Made by a program: the position numbers and the translations under genes. This document shows positions 52,771 through 61,446 of a stretch of DNA of 64,000 nt, piece by piece. Every line of letters starts with the position of its first letter. Position 1 is the first letter of the stretch. Under the pieces are notes generated by a model that did no database searches, was not told the origin of the DNA, and saw only the letters and a program-made list of their open reading frames with translations. Origin of the DNA: Amphritea pacifica (GTDB lineage: Bacteria > Pseudomonadota > Gammaproteobacteria > Pseudomonadales > Balneatricaceae); the NCBI RefSeq assembly GCF_016924145.1, contig NZ_JAFFZO010000016.1:44581-108580 (forward strand), in the 5' to 3' direction.

Positions 52771-53634
52771 TCATGCAGAAATCTGTTGACGCGCCGCTGT
52801 GAGGGTGTTTTTCATCAGACAGGCGATCGTCATCGGTCCGACACCTCCTGGCACCGGAGAGATCGCCCCCGCGACTTCACTCGCCTCACTAAACGCCACA
52901 TCGCCTACCAGACGTCGCTTGCCATCTTTCTCAACCGCGTTGATACCCACGTCGATCACCGTTGCGCCCGGTTTAATCCAGCTGCCTCTGATCATCTCGG
53001 GGCGCCCGACCGCCGCCACCAGGATATCCGCCTGACGGCAGATCGCTTCGATATCGGCAGAGCGGGAATGAACCACGGTCACTGTGCAGTTTGCCTGCAA
53101 TAGCAGCGCAGCCATCGGCTTGCCGACGATGTTGGAGCGCCCTACCACCACCGCATGTTTGCCTGACAGATCGCCCAGTGTCTTTTCTAACATGATCATG
53201 CAACCCATCGGAGTGCAGGGAATCAGCTCAGCTATACCGGAGGCCAGCGCCCCCACATTAAGCGGATGGAAACCATCAACATCTTTTTCCGCCGCAATCA
53301 GACGAATGATCTCCGGTTCATTCAGTTGCTCAGGCAGGGGTAGCTGCACCAGGATGCCATGAACCGAGGGATCGTTATTCAGCTGTTCAACCAGTGCGTT
53401 AAGCTCTGCCTGGCCGGTGTCCGCTGGCAGACGATGTTCAGTGGAATGAAAGCCAGCCGCCGTCGCCTGTTTTACTTTATTGCGCACATAGACCTGACTG
53501 GCAGGGTCATCTCCCACCAGTACCACTGCCAGCCCCGGTGTCACACCAAACTCAGCGATAAACGCTTTAGTATCGATCGCCAGCTGCTCAACTACAGCCG
53601 CTGAGATCTTTTTGCCATCGATTAAAAGGGTCAT
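52771..53634 (-). CDS. folD: Methylene-THF dehydrogenase/cyclohydrolase
   Basis: 287 aa from ATG 53634 (AGGTG upstream; GTG at 53643 possible). Bifunctional Fol[16 protein letters not shown] with catalytic Lys region, [27 protein letters not shown] (NADP fold) and [15 protein letters not shown]. It oxidises methylene-THF to formyl-THF. Placed between purU and mgdA, so it receives the C1 unit made by MgdC. Another folD may exist elsewhere in the genome. Confidence 0.95.
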   Translation of the reverse strand: MTLLIDGKKISAAVVEQLAIDTKAFIAEFGVTPGLAVVLVGDDPASQVYVRNKVKQATAAGFHSTEHRLPADTGQAELNALVEQLNNDPSVHGILVQLPLPEQLNEPEIIRLIAAEKDVDGFHPLNVGALASGIAELIPCTPMGCMIMLEKTLGDLSGKHAVVVGRSNIVGKPMAALLLQANCTVTVVHSRSADIEAICRQADILVAAVGRPEMIRGSWIKPGATVIDVGINAVEKDGKRRLVGDVAFSEASEVAGAISPVPGGVGPMTIACLMKNTLTAARQQISA

Positions 53635-53643
53635 GGTCAGCAC

Positions 53644-54513
53644 CTATTTAAAAACAACGGTCTTGTTACCATCCTGGAAAACCCGGTGTTCGGTGTGCAG
53701 TTTAACCGCCCGGGCCAGCGCGACGGTTTCGGTATCCCGTCCCACGGCCACCAGCGCATCGGCATTGAAGGTGTGATCCACCGGCTGAACCGACTGCTCA
53801 ATAATCGGGCCTTCATCCAGATCAGAGGTGACATAATGCGCGGTAGCACCGATCAGCTTCACCCCACGGGCGTGGGCCTGATGGTACGGTTTAGCCCCTT
53901 TAAAACCGGGCAGGAATGAGTGATGTATATTGATCGCCCGGCCACTCAGTTGCTGACACAGATTGTCGCTGAGGATTTGCATATAACGCGCCAGCACCAC
54001 CAGTTCAGAGCCGGTCTCTTCGACTATCTCCATCAAAGCGGCTTCCTGTTCCAGCTTATTCTCTTTCGTCACCGGCAGGTGGACAAAGCGGATTCCTTCC
54101 CTTTCCGCCATAGGCCGCAGATCTTTGTGGTTAGAGACAATCGCGGTGATCTCCATGTTGATCTCACCCTTGTGCAGGCGATAGAGAAGATCATCGAGAC
54201 AGTGGTCAAACTTACTCACCATAATCAGGGTTTTCATCGGTGACTTAACGGAGACCATCTCCCACTTCATATCAAAGCTGTCCGCCACTTCAGGGAATTC
54301 ATTCTGCAGATCGGTGATCTGATAGCCGCCATTCTCAACATGGAAACGGGCGCGCATGAAGAAGTTACCGCTGTCCTCATCATCAAACTGCGCCAATTCG
54401 CTGATATAGCAGTTCCGCTCTGCCAGGAAGGTGGTTACTTTTGCGACGATGCCACTGCCAGCAATACAGCTGGCTTTTAATACAATCTCATTATCTGCTT
54501 CGTACTTACTCAT
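53644..54513 (-). CDS. purU: Formyl-THF deformylase
   Basis: 289 aa from ATG 54513 (GGAG nine nt upstream); earlier in-frame starts are possible. An N-terminal ACT domain (KASCIAGSGIVAKVTTFLAERNCYISELAQFDD) and a formyltransferase domain with AIVSNHKDLRPMAEREGI, NIHHSFLPGFKGAKPYHQAHARGVKLIGATAHYVTSDLDEGPIIEQ (catalytic His and Asp). It hydrolyses formyl-THF to formate and THF, ending the C1 oxidation and freeing the folate for the methylamine route. Confidence 0.95.
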   Translation of the reverse strand: MSKYEADNEIVLKASCIAGSGIVAKVTTFLAERNCYISELAQFDDEDSGNFFMRARFHVENGGYQITDLQNEFPEVADSFDMKWEMVSVKSPMKTLIMVSKFDHCLDDLLYRLHKGEINMEITAIVSNHKDLRPMAEREGIRFVHLPVTKENKLEQEAALMEIVEETGSELVVLARYMQILSDNLCQQLSGRAINIHHSFLPGFKGAKPYHQAHARGVKLIGATAHYVTSDLDEGPIIEQSVQPVDHTFNADALVAVGRDTETVALARAVKLHTEHRVFQDGNKTVVFK

Positions 54514-54655
54514 GATGGCAGACTCCATAGTCTCCGGTTCATTATTCATCTATTCAGGCAAAGGGTGACCGTTCACAGGATGCGGGTGCGTCCCGTGTCG
54601 GTTCCCTTTGAATCTATCTGTTTAGCGTTTCAGTAACGCCGTTCTGGTCGCGTTG

Positions 54656-55984
54656 TTAGTAGCCCTTTCCAGGAATCCAGTTGGTGCCCGCCAGTGGCAC
54701 ATTGGCCATCGCTGCCGACTCCACCGTCAGGGCCACCAGATCTTCAGGTTCCAGGTTACGCAGATCATTCTTACCGCAGGCACGGGCCAGGGTCTGGGCT
54801 TCCAGCGTCAGCACATTGAGATAGTTTGCCAGGCGACGACCACCATCAACCGGGTCAAGACGTTTCATCAACTCAGGATCCTGAGTGGAGATACCTGCCG
54901 GGTCTTTACCTTCATGGTAATCATCATAGAAGCCTGCCGCCGAGCCGATCTTTTTGAACTCTTCGTCATACATCGGATGGTTACAGCCCAGCGCGATCAG
55001 TGCTGCGGTTCCGATCGCCACCGCATCCGCCCCCAGCGCCATACACTTGGCAACATCAGCACCGTTACGGATACCGCCGGAGACGATCAGCTGAACCTTG
55101 CGGTGCATCCCCATCTCCTGCAGTGCGCGGACAGCCTGGGGAATCGCTGCCAGCGTCGGAATACCGACGTGCTCAATAAACACATCCTGAGTGGCTGCCG
55201 TACCACCCTGCATCCCATCGACGACGATCACATCGGCACCGGCTTTGACCGCCAGCTTGACATCGTAGTAGGTCCGGGTGGCACCGACTTTGATGTAGAT
55301 AGGCACCTGCCAGTCAGTAATCTCACGCAGTTCCTGAATCTTAATCGCCAGATCATCGGGACCGGTCCAGTCCGGGTGACGGCAGGCAGAACGCTGATCC
55401 ACTCCCATCGGCAGGGTGCGCATCTTAGCCACCCGGTCAGTGATCTTCTGCCCCAGCAGCATACCGCCACCGCCAGGCTTGGCCCCCTGCCCCAGAACCA
55501 CTTCGATGGCATCGGCTTTACGCAGATCATCCGGATTCATACCGTAACGGGATGGCAGGTACTGATACACCAGCTTGCTGGACTGACCACGCTCTTCAGG
55601 GGTCATACCGCCGTCACCCGTGGTGGTTGAGGTGCCCATCAGTGATGCTCCGCGCCCGAGGGCTTCTTTGGCGTTGGCAGACAGTGCACCAAAACTCATA
55701 CCGGCAATCGTCACCGGGATATCCAGCACGATCGGTTTTTTGGCATAACGGGTTCCCAGCGTTACCGAGGTATTACACTTCTCTCGGTAACCTTCCAGAG
55801 GATAGCGGGACATACTCGCCCCCAGGAACAGCAGGTCATCAAAATGTGGCAACTTACGCTTGGCACCGAAGCCACGAATATCATAGATGCCGGTTTCAGC
55901 GGCACGACGGATCTCGGTCATCGTGTTACGGTCAAACGTTGCTGACTCACGCAGACCATCTTTTACTTTAATATCTTCACTCAT
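54656..55984 (-). CDS. mgsC: N-methylglutamate synthase large subunit (GltB/GlxD-like)
   Basis: 442 aa from the ATG at 55984 (GAGGA upstream); a 35-residue upstream extension is rejected. FMN-binding glutamate-synthase central/FMN domain: GMSFGALSANAKEALGRG, GAKPGGGGMLLGQKI, DGMQGGTAATQDVFIEHVGIPTLAAIPQ, LIVSGGIRNGADVAKCMALGADAVAIGTAALIALGCN. Transfers the methylamino group from gamma-glutamylmethylamide to 2-oxoglutarate, giving N-methylglutamate. Known also as glxD. Confidence 0.85.
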   Translation of the reverse strand: MSEDIKVKDGLRESATFDRNTMTEIRRAAETGIYDIRGFGAKRKLPHFDDLLFLGASMSRYPLEGYREKCNTSVTLGTRYAKKPIVLDIPVTIAGMSFGALSANAKEALGRGASLMGTSTTTGDGGMTPEERGQSSKLVYQYLPSRYGMNPDDLRKADAIEVVLGQGAKPGGGGMLLGQKITDRVAKMRTLPMGVDQRSACRHPDWTGPDDLAIKIQELREITDWQVPIYIKVGATRTYYDVKLAVKAGADVIVVDGMQGGTAATQDVFIEHVGIPTLAAIPQAVRALQEMGMHRKVQLIVSGGIRNGADVAKCMALGADAVAIGTAALIALGCNHPMYDEEFKKIGSAAGFYDDYHEGKDPAGISTQDPELMKRLDPVDGGRRLANYLNVLTLEAQTLARACGKNDLRNLEPEDLVALTVESAAMANVPLAGTNWIPGKGY

Positions 55985-56006
55985 CTTTTTGTCCTCGAAA
56001 TCAGCC

Positions 56007-56693
56007 TTAGTAAGCGGAAGTGTTGTCCACTTTAAAGTTGTACAACTGACGGGCAGAGCCGTAACGTTTGAACGCGGTTGGATCTTCATCCACCCCGGCG
56101 CGATTCAGCAGTTCGGTCAGCTCTTCGATATGTTCTTCACGCATCTCCTTCTGAATACAGTCAGCCCCCAGCGACTTCACCTCACCTTTGACATAGATAT
56201 GGGTTTCATAGAGAGAATCCCCCAGAGCATCGCCGGCATCACCGCACACCACCAGCGCACCCGCCTGCCCCATGAAGCAACTCATGTGGCCCACGTTACC
56301 TTTAACAACAATATCGACCCCTTTCATGGAGATACCGCAACGGGCGGCGGCATTGCCTTCAATCACCAGCAAACCACCGTGGGCTGTCGCACCGGCTGCC
56401 TGGGAGGCATCCCCTTTAACCCGGACGGTGCCTGACATCATATTTTCGGCCACCCCCTGACCCGCATTGCCGTGGATCGTCACGTGGGCTTTCTTGTTCA
56501 TACCGGCGCAGTAGTAACCGGTCGGGCCTTTGATATCGACCGAGATATTCTGATCCAGTCCACAGGCGATATTGTGCTGCCCTTTCGGCTCCAGTACTTC
56601 CCATTCCCGCTCAGTACACTCGATAGCCTGATCATGCAGCGCCTGATTAAGGTCACGGACGCTCTGTTCTGTTAGGTTGATTGTTTTCATCAT
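56007..56693 (-). CDS. mgsB: N-methylglutamate synthase subunit B (GXGXG/GlxC-like)
   Basis: 228 aa from the first of two tandem ATGs (56691-56693; AGGAG 4 nt and 7 nt upstream of the two). This is the GXGXG beta-helix domain of glutamate synthase as a separate protein: VTIHGNAGQGVAENMMSGTVRVKGDASQAAGATAHGGLLVIEG, VDIVVKGNVGHMSCFMGQAGALVVCGDAGDALGDSLYE. Supports the glutaminase/FMN assembly. 8-nt gap after mgsA. Confidence 0.85.
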   Translation of the reverse strand: MMKTINLTEQSVRDLNQALHDQAIECTEREWEVLEPKGQHNIACGLDQNISVDIKGPTGYYCAGMNKKAHVTIHGNAGQGVAENMMSGTVRVKGDASQAAGATAHGGLLVIEGNAAARCGISMKGVDIVVKGNVGHMSCFMGQAGALVVCGDAGDALGDSLYETHIYVKGEVKSLGADCIQKEMREEHIEELTELLNRAGVDEDPTAFKRYGSARQLYNFKVDNTSAY

Positions 56694-56701
56694 GTCGCTC
56701 C

Positions 56702-57607
56702 TTAGTGGCTGCTGCGTTCCCAAACATAGATAGTGGCGGGCTCTGGTTCCCAGATTCTGGCGTTTTCGATACCCGGCAGGGTGGTCAGCGCCTGATACTC
56801 TGATGCCATGGCAACATAGTCATCGGTTTCAGCCATCACCGCCGGTTTACAGGCGATCGGATCACGCAGTACGGCAAAGCCATCCCGGGTGCCAATGGTA
56901 AAGGTGAAAAAACCATCCAGATCTTTCAGCGAGTTAGTCAGGGCTTCATTGAGACTATCTCCCTGCTGTAAACGCCAGGTCAGATATCCGGCCGCTACTT
57001 CAGAATCGTTCTCGGTTTCAAAGACAATCCCTTCGCGCTTCAACTCTTCACGCAGACGGTTGTGGTTTGACAGCGACCCGTTATGCACCAGACAGAGATC
57101 CATCCCGGTAGAGAACGGATGGCTACCCTCCATGGTGACCGCAGATTCAGTCGCCATACGGGTATGACCGATAATATGGCTGCCCTTCATCTCTTTCAGG
57201 TTAAAGGTGTCAGCGATATTTTCGGGCAACCCCACCTCTTTGAGAATTTCGATAGACTGGCCGGCACTGAGTATCAGCACTTCCGGCGCCGTCGCTTTAA
57301 CAAAAGCTTCAGCGATAGCGGCACTGGTCTGCAGTTTAAACACCGCAACCTTGCTGTTTTTAAACCACTCAACGCCCGCATTCAGCTCGCTCTGCGCTTT
57401 TTCAGCCAACGCGGCCCAGTCATAGTTTTCATCCGCATGCCGCAGGGTCAGTTTGATACTGCCATCGGCAACTTCATCGCCATAAATAGCGAAACCTGCA
57501 CTGTCAGGGCCGCGATCAGTCATCGCAATCAGCATCGGCTCAAACAGCGCACCCAGCTGACTTTCAAGAGCCCTGTTCTTCAGATAAAGGCCAACAATTC
57601 CACACAT
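56702..57607 (-). CDS. mgsA: N-methylglutamate synthase amidotransferase subunit (GlxB-like)
   Basis: 301 aa class II (Ntn) glutamine amidotransferase domain. Begins MCGIVGLY, so Cys2 becomes the N-terminal nucleophile after Met removal. DRGPDSAGFAIYGDE and GSHIIGHTRMATESAVTMEGSHPFS follow, then LVHNGSLSNHNRLREELKREGIVFETENDSEV. It would hydrolyse gamma-glutamylmethylamide to glutamate and release methylamine to the synthase. Starts 39 nt after gmaS. Confidence 0.85.
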   Translation of the reverse strand: MCGIVGLYLKNRALESQLGALFEPMLIAMTDRGPDSAGFAIYGDEVADGSIKLTLRHADENYDWAALAEKAQSELNAGVEWFKNSKVAVFKLQTSAAIAEAFVKATAPEVLILSAGQSIEILKEVGLPENIADTFNLKEMKGSHIIGHTRMATESAVTMEGSHPFSTGMDLCLVHNGSLSNHNRLREELKREGIVFETENDSEVAAGYLTWRLQQGDSLNEALTNSLKDLDGFFTFTIGTRDGFAVLRDPIACKPAVMAETDDYVAMASEYQALTTLPGIENARIWEPEPATIYVWERSSH

Positions 57608-57646
57608 AGTTATGTCCTCTTAAATCGACAATGTAAGCCTTCCGGC

Positions 57647-58978
57647 TTAGAAGAATTCTGCGTAACGGTTAATCTCCCAGTCGGATACATGCCGGCTGTA
57701 GTCGATCCACTCGTCGCGTTTAACTTTGATAAATTCAGCCACAATCTCTTTCCCCATTCGCTCAGTCAGAACGGTGTCCGCTTCAAGGGCAGTGATCGCT
57801 TCATTCAGATTCTGCGGCAGAATATCGATCCCTTTCTCCCTGCGCTGTGCTTCAGTCAGGGCGTAGAGATTGATGTTCTCAGGCTTTCCAGGGTCCAGTT
57901 CCCGTTCGATACCATCCAGGCCGGCAGCGATAATCGCGGCATGCACCAGATAAGGGTTACAGCCGGAGTCCGGCAGACGAAACTCAAGGCGGCCATACGG
58001 CACCCGCACCATTGCTGAACGATTGTTATCGCCATAAGCGATATAAGCTGGCGCCCAGGTTGCGCCGGACGCAGAACCGCCCACCACCAGACGCTTGTAG
58101 GAGTTAACCGTTGGCGCGGCGAAAGCACACAGGGCCTTAGCGTGATGTAACAGACCGGCAGTGAAGTGATAGGCCATTTTCGACAGCCCCATACCATTCA
58201 CATCGCTGTCATCGTTAAACAGGTTTTTACCGTTTTCATCGCAGATCGACAGGTGGAAGTGCATGCCGTTACCGGTACGATCCGATGCGGGCTTCGGCAT
58301 AAAGGAGCAGACCATCCCCATATCATTGGCGATCTCCCCTGCAGCCATGCGTACAAAGGTGAAACGGTCCGCCGATTCAAGGGCGTTGCCGTAGGTGTAA
58401 TTGATTTCAAACTGGCCGTTGGCATCTTCGTGGTCGATCTGATAAACATCGAAATCAACCGCCTGCAGGGATTCAACCAGAGTTTCCAGAAATGCCCGTG
58501 AACGGGACAAACCTTTATAGTCATAACAGGGTTTAGCCAGGGTATCGGTATCATCCACGGTTTTCAGACCGCCATTGCTGTCCCGTTCGAACAGATAGAA
58601 CTCTGGCTCAAGCCCGGTATTCAACGTCCAGCCCTTATCTTGCAGCAGCTTCAGTTGTCGCTTCAGCACCACCCGGCTGTCATAGGGGTGTGGTGCCCCG
58701 TTAACATAGCCCTCACACACAATCCGCGCATAGCCCGGTTGCCATGGGACGATTGACAGTGTGTTGAGATCACCCCGGGCCATAAAGTCAGGACCGTGAG
58801 GTTCCATACCCATGCCCCATACCGCGAAACCAGCGAAACCAGCACCGGTTTCAACAACATCCATCAGGCAGTTCGCCGGCACTGATTTGGTTTTGGCTAC
58901 ACCGTGGATATCAACAAACTGAGCCAGTACATATTTAATGTCGTTATCCGCAATAAACTTTTCTGAATCCTGTGGCAT
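57647..58978 (-). CDS. gmaS: Gamma-glutamylmethylamide synthetase (glutamine synthetase III-like)
   Basis: 443 aa of the glutamine synthetase superfamily: [110 protein letters not shown]-dependent joining of methylamine and glutamate gives gamma-glutamylmethylamide. It sits in front of mgsABC and mgdABCD, the usual NMG order, and would be annotated as glnT by homology. First gene of the run, with a sigma54-type promoter upstream. Confidence 0.85.
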   Translation of the reverse strand: MPQDSEKFIADNDIKYVLAQFVDIHGVAKTKSVPANCLMDVVETGAGFAGFAVWGMGMEPHGPDFMARGDLNTLSIVPWQPGYARIVCEGYVNGAPHPYDSRVVLKRQLKLLQDKGWTLNTGLEPEFYLFERDSNGGLKTVDDTDTLAKPCYDYKGLSRSRAFLETLVESLQAVDFDVYQIDHEDANGQFEINYTYGNALESADRFTFVRMAAGEIANDMGMVCSFMPKPASDRTGNGMHFHLSICDENGKNLFNDDSDVNGMGLSKMAYHFTAGLLHHAKALCAFAAPTVNSYKRLVVGGSASGATWAPAYIAYGDNNRSAMVRVPYGRLEFRLPDSGCNPYLVHAAIIAAGLDGIERELDPGKPENINLYALTEAQRREKGIDILPQNLNEAITALEADTVLTERMGKEIVAEFIKVKRDEWIDYSRHVSDWEINRYAEFF

Positions 58979-59066
58979 GGTAGCCCTCCGTCTGATGCTG
59001 AGCTCTGCTCTGATAAGGAGCAGATCTATATATTTCTTAACAGTAATTTTTTATGCTTAAAGAGAA

Positions 59067-59082
59067 AGCAACGCGTATGCCA
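59067..59082 (-). promoter_or_regulatory. Sigma54 promoter of gmaS
   Basis: The minus strand reads TGGCATACGCGTTGCT, which gives GG-N10-GC (-24/-12), close to the sigma54 consensus TGGCAC-N5-TTGCW with one mismatch. It lies about 90 nt upstream of the gmaS ATG and would make a transcript starting near 59055. Supports NtrC-like or other enhancer-dependent control of the methylamine unit. Confidence 0.65.
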
Positions 59083-59172
59083 AAAAAGTTCTTTTTATGA
59101 ATATTTATTTCCTCACAGGATAACCTATTGATTTATATGAATCTAGTAAAAAAAAATTCTTTATGGGAATAT
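59082..59172. promoter_or_regulatory. Repeated AT-rich sites between gmaS and its regulator
   Basis: Two direct repeats of A6-8, TTCTTT, TATG..AATAT occur: TTCTTT at 59089-59094 (site to 59104) and at 59157-59162 (site to 59172), 68 bp apart. They lie just upstream of the sigma54 promoter and upstream of the regulator, so they could be enhancer sites or operators of the XRE-cupin protein. Only the sequence repeat is directly visible. Confidence 0.45.
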
Positions 59173-59252
59173 AAGGGATCTCAAAAATAGTCTCAGGCCG
59201 CATGGACAGGCGCACAAAGCTGGTTCACAGCGCCCCAAGAAAGGGCAATCAG

Positions 59253-59849
59253 ATGGCAGAACATAAAGGTCAGAAGTTCGAACTCGATCAATATATCGGT
59301 ATGAAAGTAAAAAAAGCCCGGCTTGAAGAGGGGTTAAAGATTACCGATGTCGCGCGCATATCCGGCATCAGTCAGGGGATGGTCAGTAAGATAGAGAATG
59401 CCCAGGTCTCCACCAGCCTTGAAACCCTCAGTCGCCTCTGCTCCGCACTGGGGATGCCGATGTCAAAACTGTTTAATGACTTTGACCGTCCGGAAGGGGG
59501 TGCACAGTTCACCAAAGCAGGCGAAGGTCTGGAAGTAGTTCGCAGAGGAACCGAGAAAGGCCATACCTATCAACTGCTGACCTATCAGCGGGGCGGCAAG
59601 AAAAACTTCGAACCCTTTCTGATCACCATGGATGATCTGTCTGAGGTGTTCCCAACCTTCTCTCACCCGGGGGAGGAGTTTATCCATCTTCTGAGCGGCA
59701 AGATCCGATACCGCCACGGTAACCATCTCTATGATATGGAGCCCGGCGACAGCCTGACATTTGATGCCGAGATCCCCCACGGGCCAGAGGAGTTGTTAGA
59801 GGTACCGATCAAGCTGCTCTCAATTATCCATTACGATGATAAAAGCTGA
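59253..59849 (+). CDS. XRE-cupin transcriptional regulator
   Basis: 198 aa from ATG 59253 (AAGGG 7 nt upstream); a start at 59202 is possible. XRE helix-turn-helix (IGMKVKKARLEEGLKITDVARISGISQGMVSKIENAQVSTSLETLSRLCSALGM) and a cupin (SHPGEEFIHLLSGKIRYRHGNHLYDMEPGDSLTFDAEIPHGPEELLEVPIKLLSIIHYD). This type often senses small molecules. Divergent from the gmaS unit, so it is the likely local regulator. Confidence 0.88.
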   Translation: MAEHKGQKFELDQYIGMKVKKARLEEGLKITDVARISGISQGMVSKIENAQVSTSLETLSRLCSALGMPMSKLFNDFDRPEGGAQFTKAGEGLEVVRRGTEKGHTYQLLTYQRGGKKNFEPFLITMDDLSEVFPTFSHPGEEFIHLLSGKIRYRHGNHLYDMEPGDSLTFDAEIPHGPEELLEVPIKLLSIIHYDDKS

Positions 59850-59895
59850 GTGACTCAGATGGCTGAGCGTCTGCCCGAATACAGATAAAAGAGAA

Positions 59896-59916
59896 GCCCC
59901 GGCAATACAACGGGGC
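59896..59916. terminator. Weak hairpin between convergent genes
   Basis: GCCCCG and CGGGGC form a 6-bp stem with a 9-nt loop, without a clear T-run. It lies between the convergent XRE-cupin and CMD genes and may limit read-through. Confidence 0.35.
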
Positions 59917-59926
59917 CTGCCACTGT

Positions 59927-60325
59927 CTATTTAGCTGCTGGCTCCTGAATCAGGCCCCGACTCAGAAACACCTCTTTAGCGACAAACATGCCGTTTAAAG
60001 CCGCTGGGAATCCCGCATACACCGCCATCTGCAGTATCACCTCAATGATCTCCTCAGCGGTACAACCAACATTCAGTGCACCATTAATATGAACGGCTAA
60101 CTGCGGAGCACAGTTACCCAGCGCAGTGAGTGCAGCAACCGTGCCTATCTCCCGTGATTTAAGATCCAGCCCGGGGCGTTGATAGATATCGCCAAAAGGA
60201 AATTCGATGGTGTAGCGTGCCAGATCGGGGCAAACAGACTGCAGGCTGTCAATCACCCGTTGCCCGGCGTCACCATCGATCTCGGTAAGCTTTTCTAACC
60301 CTGATTCATACCGTGTTAATGCCAT
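59927..60325 (-). CDS. Carboxymuconolactone decarboxylase-family protein
   Basis: 132 aa from ATG 60325 (AGGAG 9 nt upstream). CMD fold: RPGLDLKSREIGTVAALTALGNCAPQLAVHINGALNVGCTAEEIIEVILQMAVYAGFPAALNGM. It lacks the CxxC pair of AhpD-like members, so it is of the decarboxylase/alkene-type group rather than a peroxidase. Substrate unknown. Its promoter holds a MerR-type palindrome (60368-60383) and its MerR regulator is the gene just upstream on the same strand. Confidence 0.85.
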   Translation of the reverse strand: MALTRYESGLEKLTEIDGDAGQRVIDSLQSVCPDLARYTIEFPFGDIYQRPGLDLKSREIGTVAALTALGNCAPQLAVHINGALNVGCTAEEIIEVILQMAVYAGFPAALNGMFVAKEVFLSRGLIQEPAAK

Positions 60326-60367
60326 TTTCCATTGCTCCTGTGTGGGTGTATGGAACAAGGCTAAAGG

Positions 60368-60383
60368 TTAGAGCATGCTCTAA
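60368..60383 (-). promoter_or_regulatory. MerR-type operator in a 19-bp spacer promoter
   Basis: TTAGAGCATGCTCTAA is a perfect 16-bp palindrome. On the minus strand it lies between TTGACT (-35) and TAGCCT (-10) with a 19-bp spacer, the over-long spacing that MerR proteins correct. It precedes the CMD gene by about 40 nt. Confidence 0.7.
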
Positions 60384-60416
60384 GTCAAGCATTTTAAGAC
60401 TTCAGCGGCTAATCGT

Positions 60417-60770
60417 TCAGGGTTTATGTGACTGGTAATACGCTATTTTTGCATCCAGCGCCTGCAGATGCTCCTGCTCTCTTTGCAAACGCAGTTTCAG
60501 AGCATCGCGGTGCCGCTCTAGTAAATGACAGCGATTGTCAAAGGTCGCATCGCCCGCTTCCCGCAGTTCAGCATAGTGACGAATCTCCGCCAACGGCATG
60601 CCGGTGTCCTTCAGTCGGTTGATAAAACGGACCCATTCGACATCCTTCGAAGAGTAGCGCCGATGCCCACTGGCATCTCTGGAGATATTCGCCAGCAAGC
60701 CGATCTTTTCGTAATACCTCAGGGTATGGGAAGAGAGCCCGGTCAACGCTGAAAATTTTGCAATATTCAT
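60417..60770 (-). CDS. MerR-family regulator (AdhR/NmlR-like)
   Basis: 117 aa. HTH (NIAKFSALTGLSSHTLRYYEKIGLL) and wing (ISRDASGHRRYSSKDVEWVRFINRLKDTGMPLAEIRHYAELREAGDATFDNRCHLLERH), then a coiled helix. It is close to the aldehyde/electrophile-responsive AdhR group, in which I recall a conserved Cys in the FIxCLRxTGMP position; here the residue is Asn/Arg (FINRLKDTGMP) and the only Cys is in NRCHLLE. So sensing may differ. It likely drives the CMD gene via 60368-60383. Confidence 0.85.
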   Translation of the reverse strand: MNIAKFSALTGLSSHTLRYYEKIGLLANISRDASGHRRYSSKDVEWVRFINRLKDTGMPLAEIRHYAELREAGDATFDNRCHLLERHRDALKLRLQREQEHLQALDAKIAYYQSHKP

Positions 60771-60841
60771 TGTAAGGTCGTGTTCTTAAACATTAGCGAT
60801 ACCGCGCTGGCAGGCAGAGATCTCGTCCGGAGAGATCTGTC

Positions 60842-61192
60842 TCACTCAAACACAGGTGCATCGTAATCGACGCTTTCATCGGAGTAAGCGGTAACAATAA
60901 CATCCTCAACCAACCCCGCTTCTGCCTGAACCTGGGTTTCAAAGAAATGCTGAATCTGTGTTCTGCGTCCATGGGCCGACCAGGCGTCTGCATCCTTCCA
61001 GATCTCATTGAAAACGATTGGGTATTCATTACGGGTGGCACTGGGATGATCAATCTGACGCGTCAGCCGATATTGAATACACCCCTCTTCCCGGCAGGAA
61101 TCAGGCTCCAGCGCCTTTAACACCTCAAACAGCTCTGACTCTTTACCTGGTTTCGGCTTAAACTGGGCTATCACATATACGCGGCTGGTCAT
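60842..61192 (-). CDS. Antibiotic biosynthesis monooxygenase (ABM)-family protein
   Basis: 116 aa from ATG 61192 (AAAGGA upstream); longer forms rejected. Ferredoxin-like ABM domain: RVYVIAQFKPKPGKESELFEVLKALEPDSCREEGCIQYRLTRQ, FNEIWKDADAWSAHGRRTQIQHFFE. Related small proteins (YgiN, LsrG) act on quinones or signalling molecules; role here unknown. Same strand and close to the MerR gene (71-nt gap). Confidence 0.85.
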   Translation of the reverse strand: MTSRVYVIAQFKPKPGKESELFEVLKALEPDSCREEGCIQYRLTRQIDHPSATRNEYPIVFNEIWKDADAWSAHGRRTQIQHFFETQVQAEAGLVEDVIVTAYSDESVDYDAPVFE

Positions 61193-61403
61193 CGGTTTTC
61201 CTTTCATTATCAGTAGGTCGAATGATAGTAGATGAAAACCAGGGCGACGTGAAATGCTCAGTGAGTTGTCACGATAAAAATCTATTCCGTTACCCATAAC
61301 TCAGAGATTTACCAAAGAAAGAAGGTATTGACCAATAGAATCAATACTTTGTGTGAGCTGATTTAGTGTCCATATCAAAGCCTCCGCAGCACCTCTGTGC
61401 ATT

Positions 61404-61446
61404 AACAATAACCGTTGCAAATAACCCCTGGTTATTTGTTATTGTT
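61404..61446. repeat. Nested inverted repeat
   Basis: Outer arms AACAATAAC (61404-61412) and GTTATTGTT (61438-61446) enclose inner arms AAATAACC (61419-61426) and GGTTATTT (61430-61437) around CCT. It sits in the 379-bp gap between the ABM gene and the hydrolase gene and is followed by ATTTTTAG. Could be a cruciform, operator or terminator. Nothing else is evident in this gap. Confidence 0.65.

Noticed and set aside
54653-55630. 325-codon frame opposite mgsC
   Set aside because: Overlaps the conserved FMN domain gene on the other strand; no family features.
57083-58018. 311-codon frame opposite mgsA and gmaS
   Set aside because: Spans two confident genes on the other strand, no ribosome site or domain.
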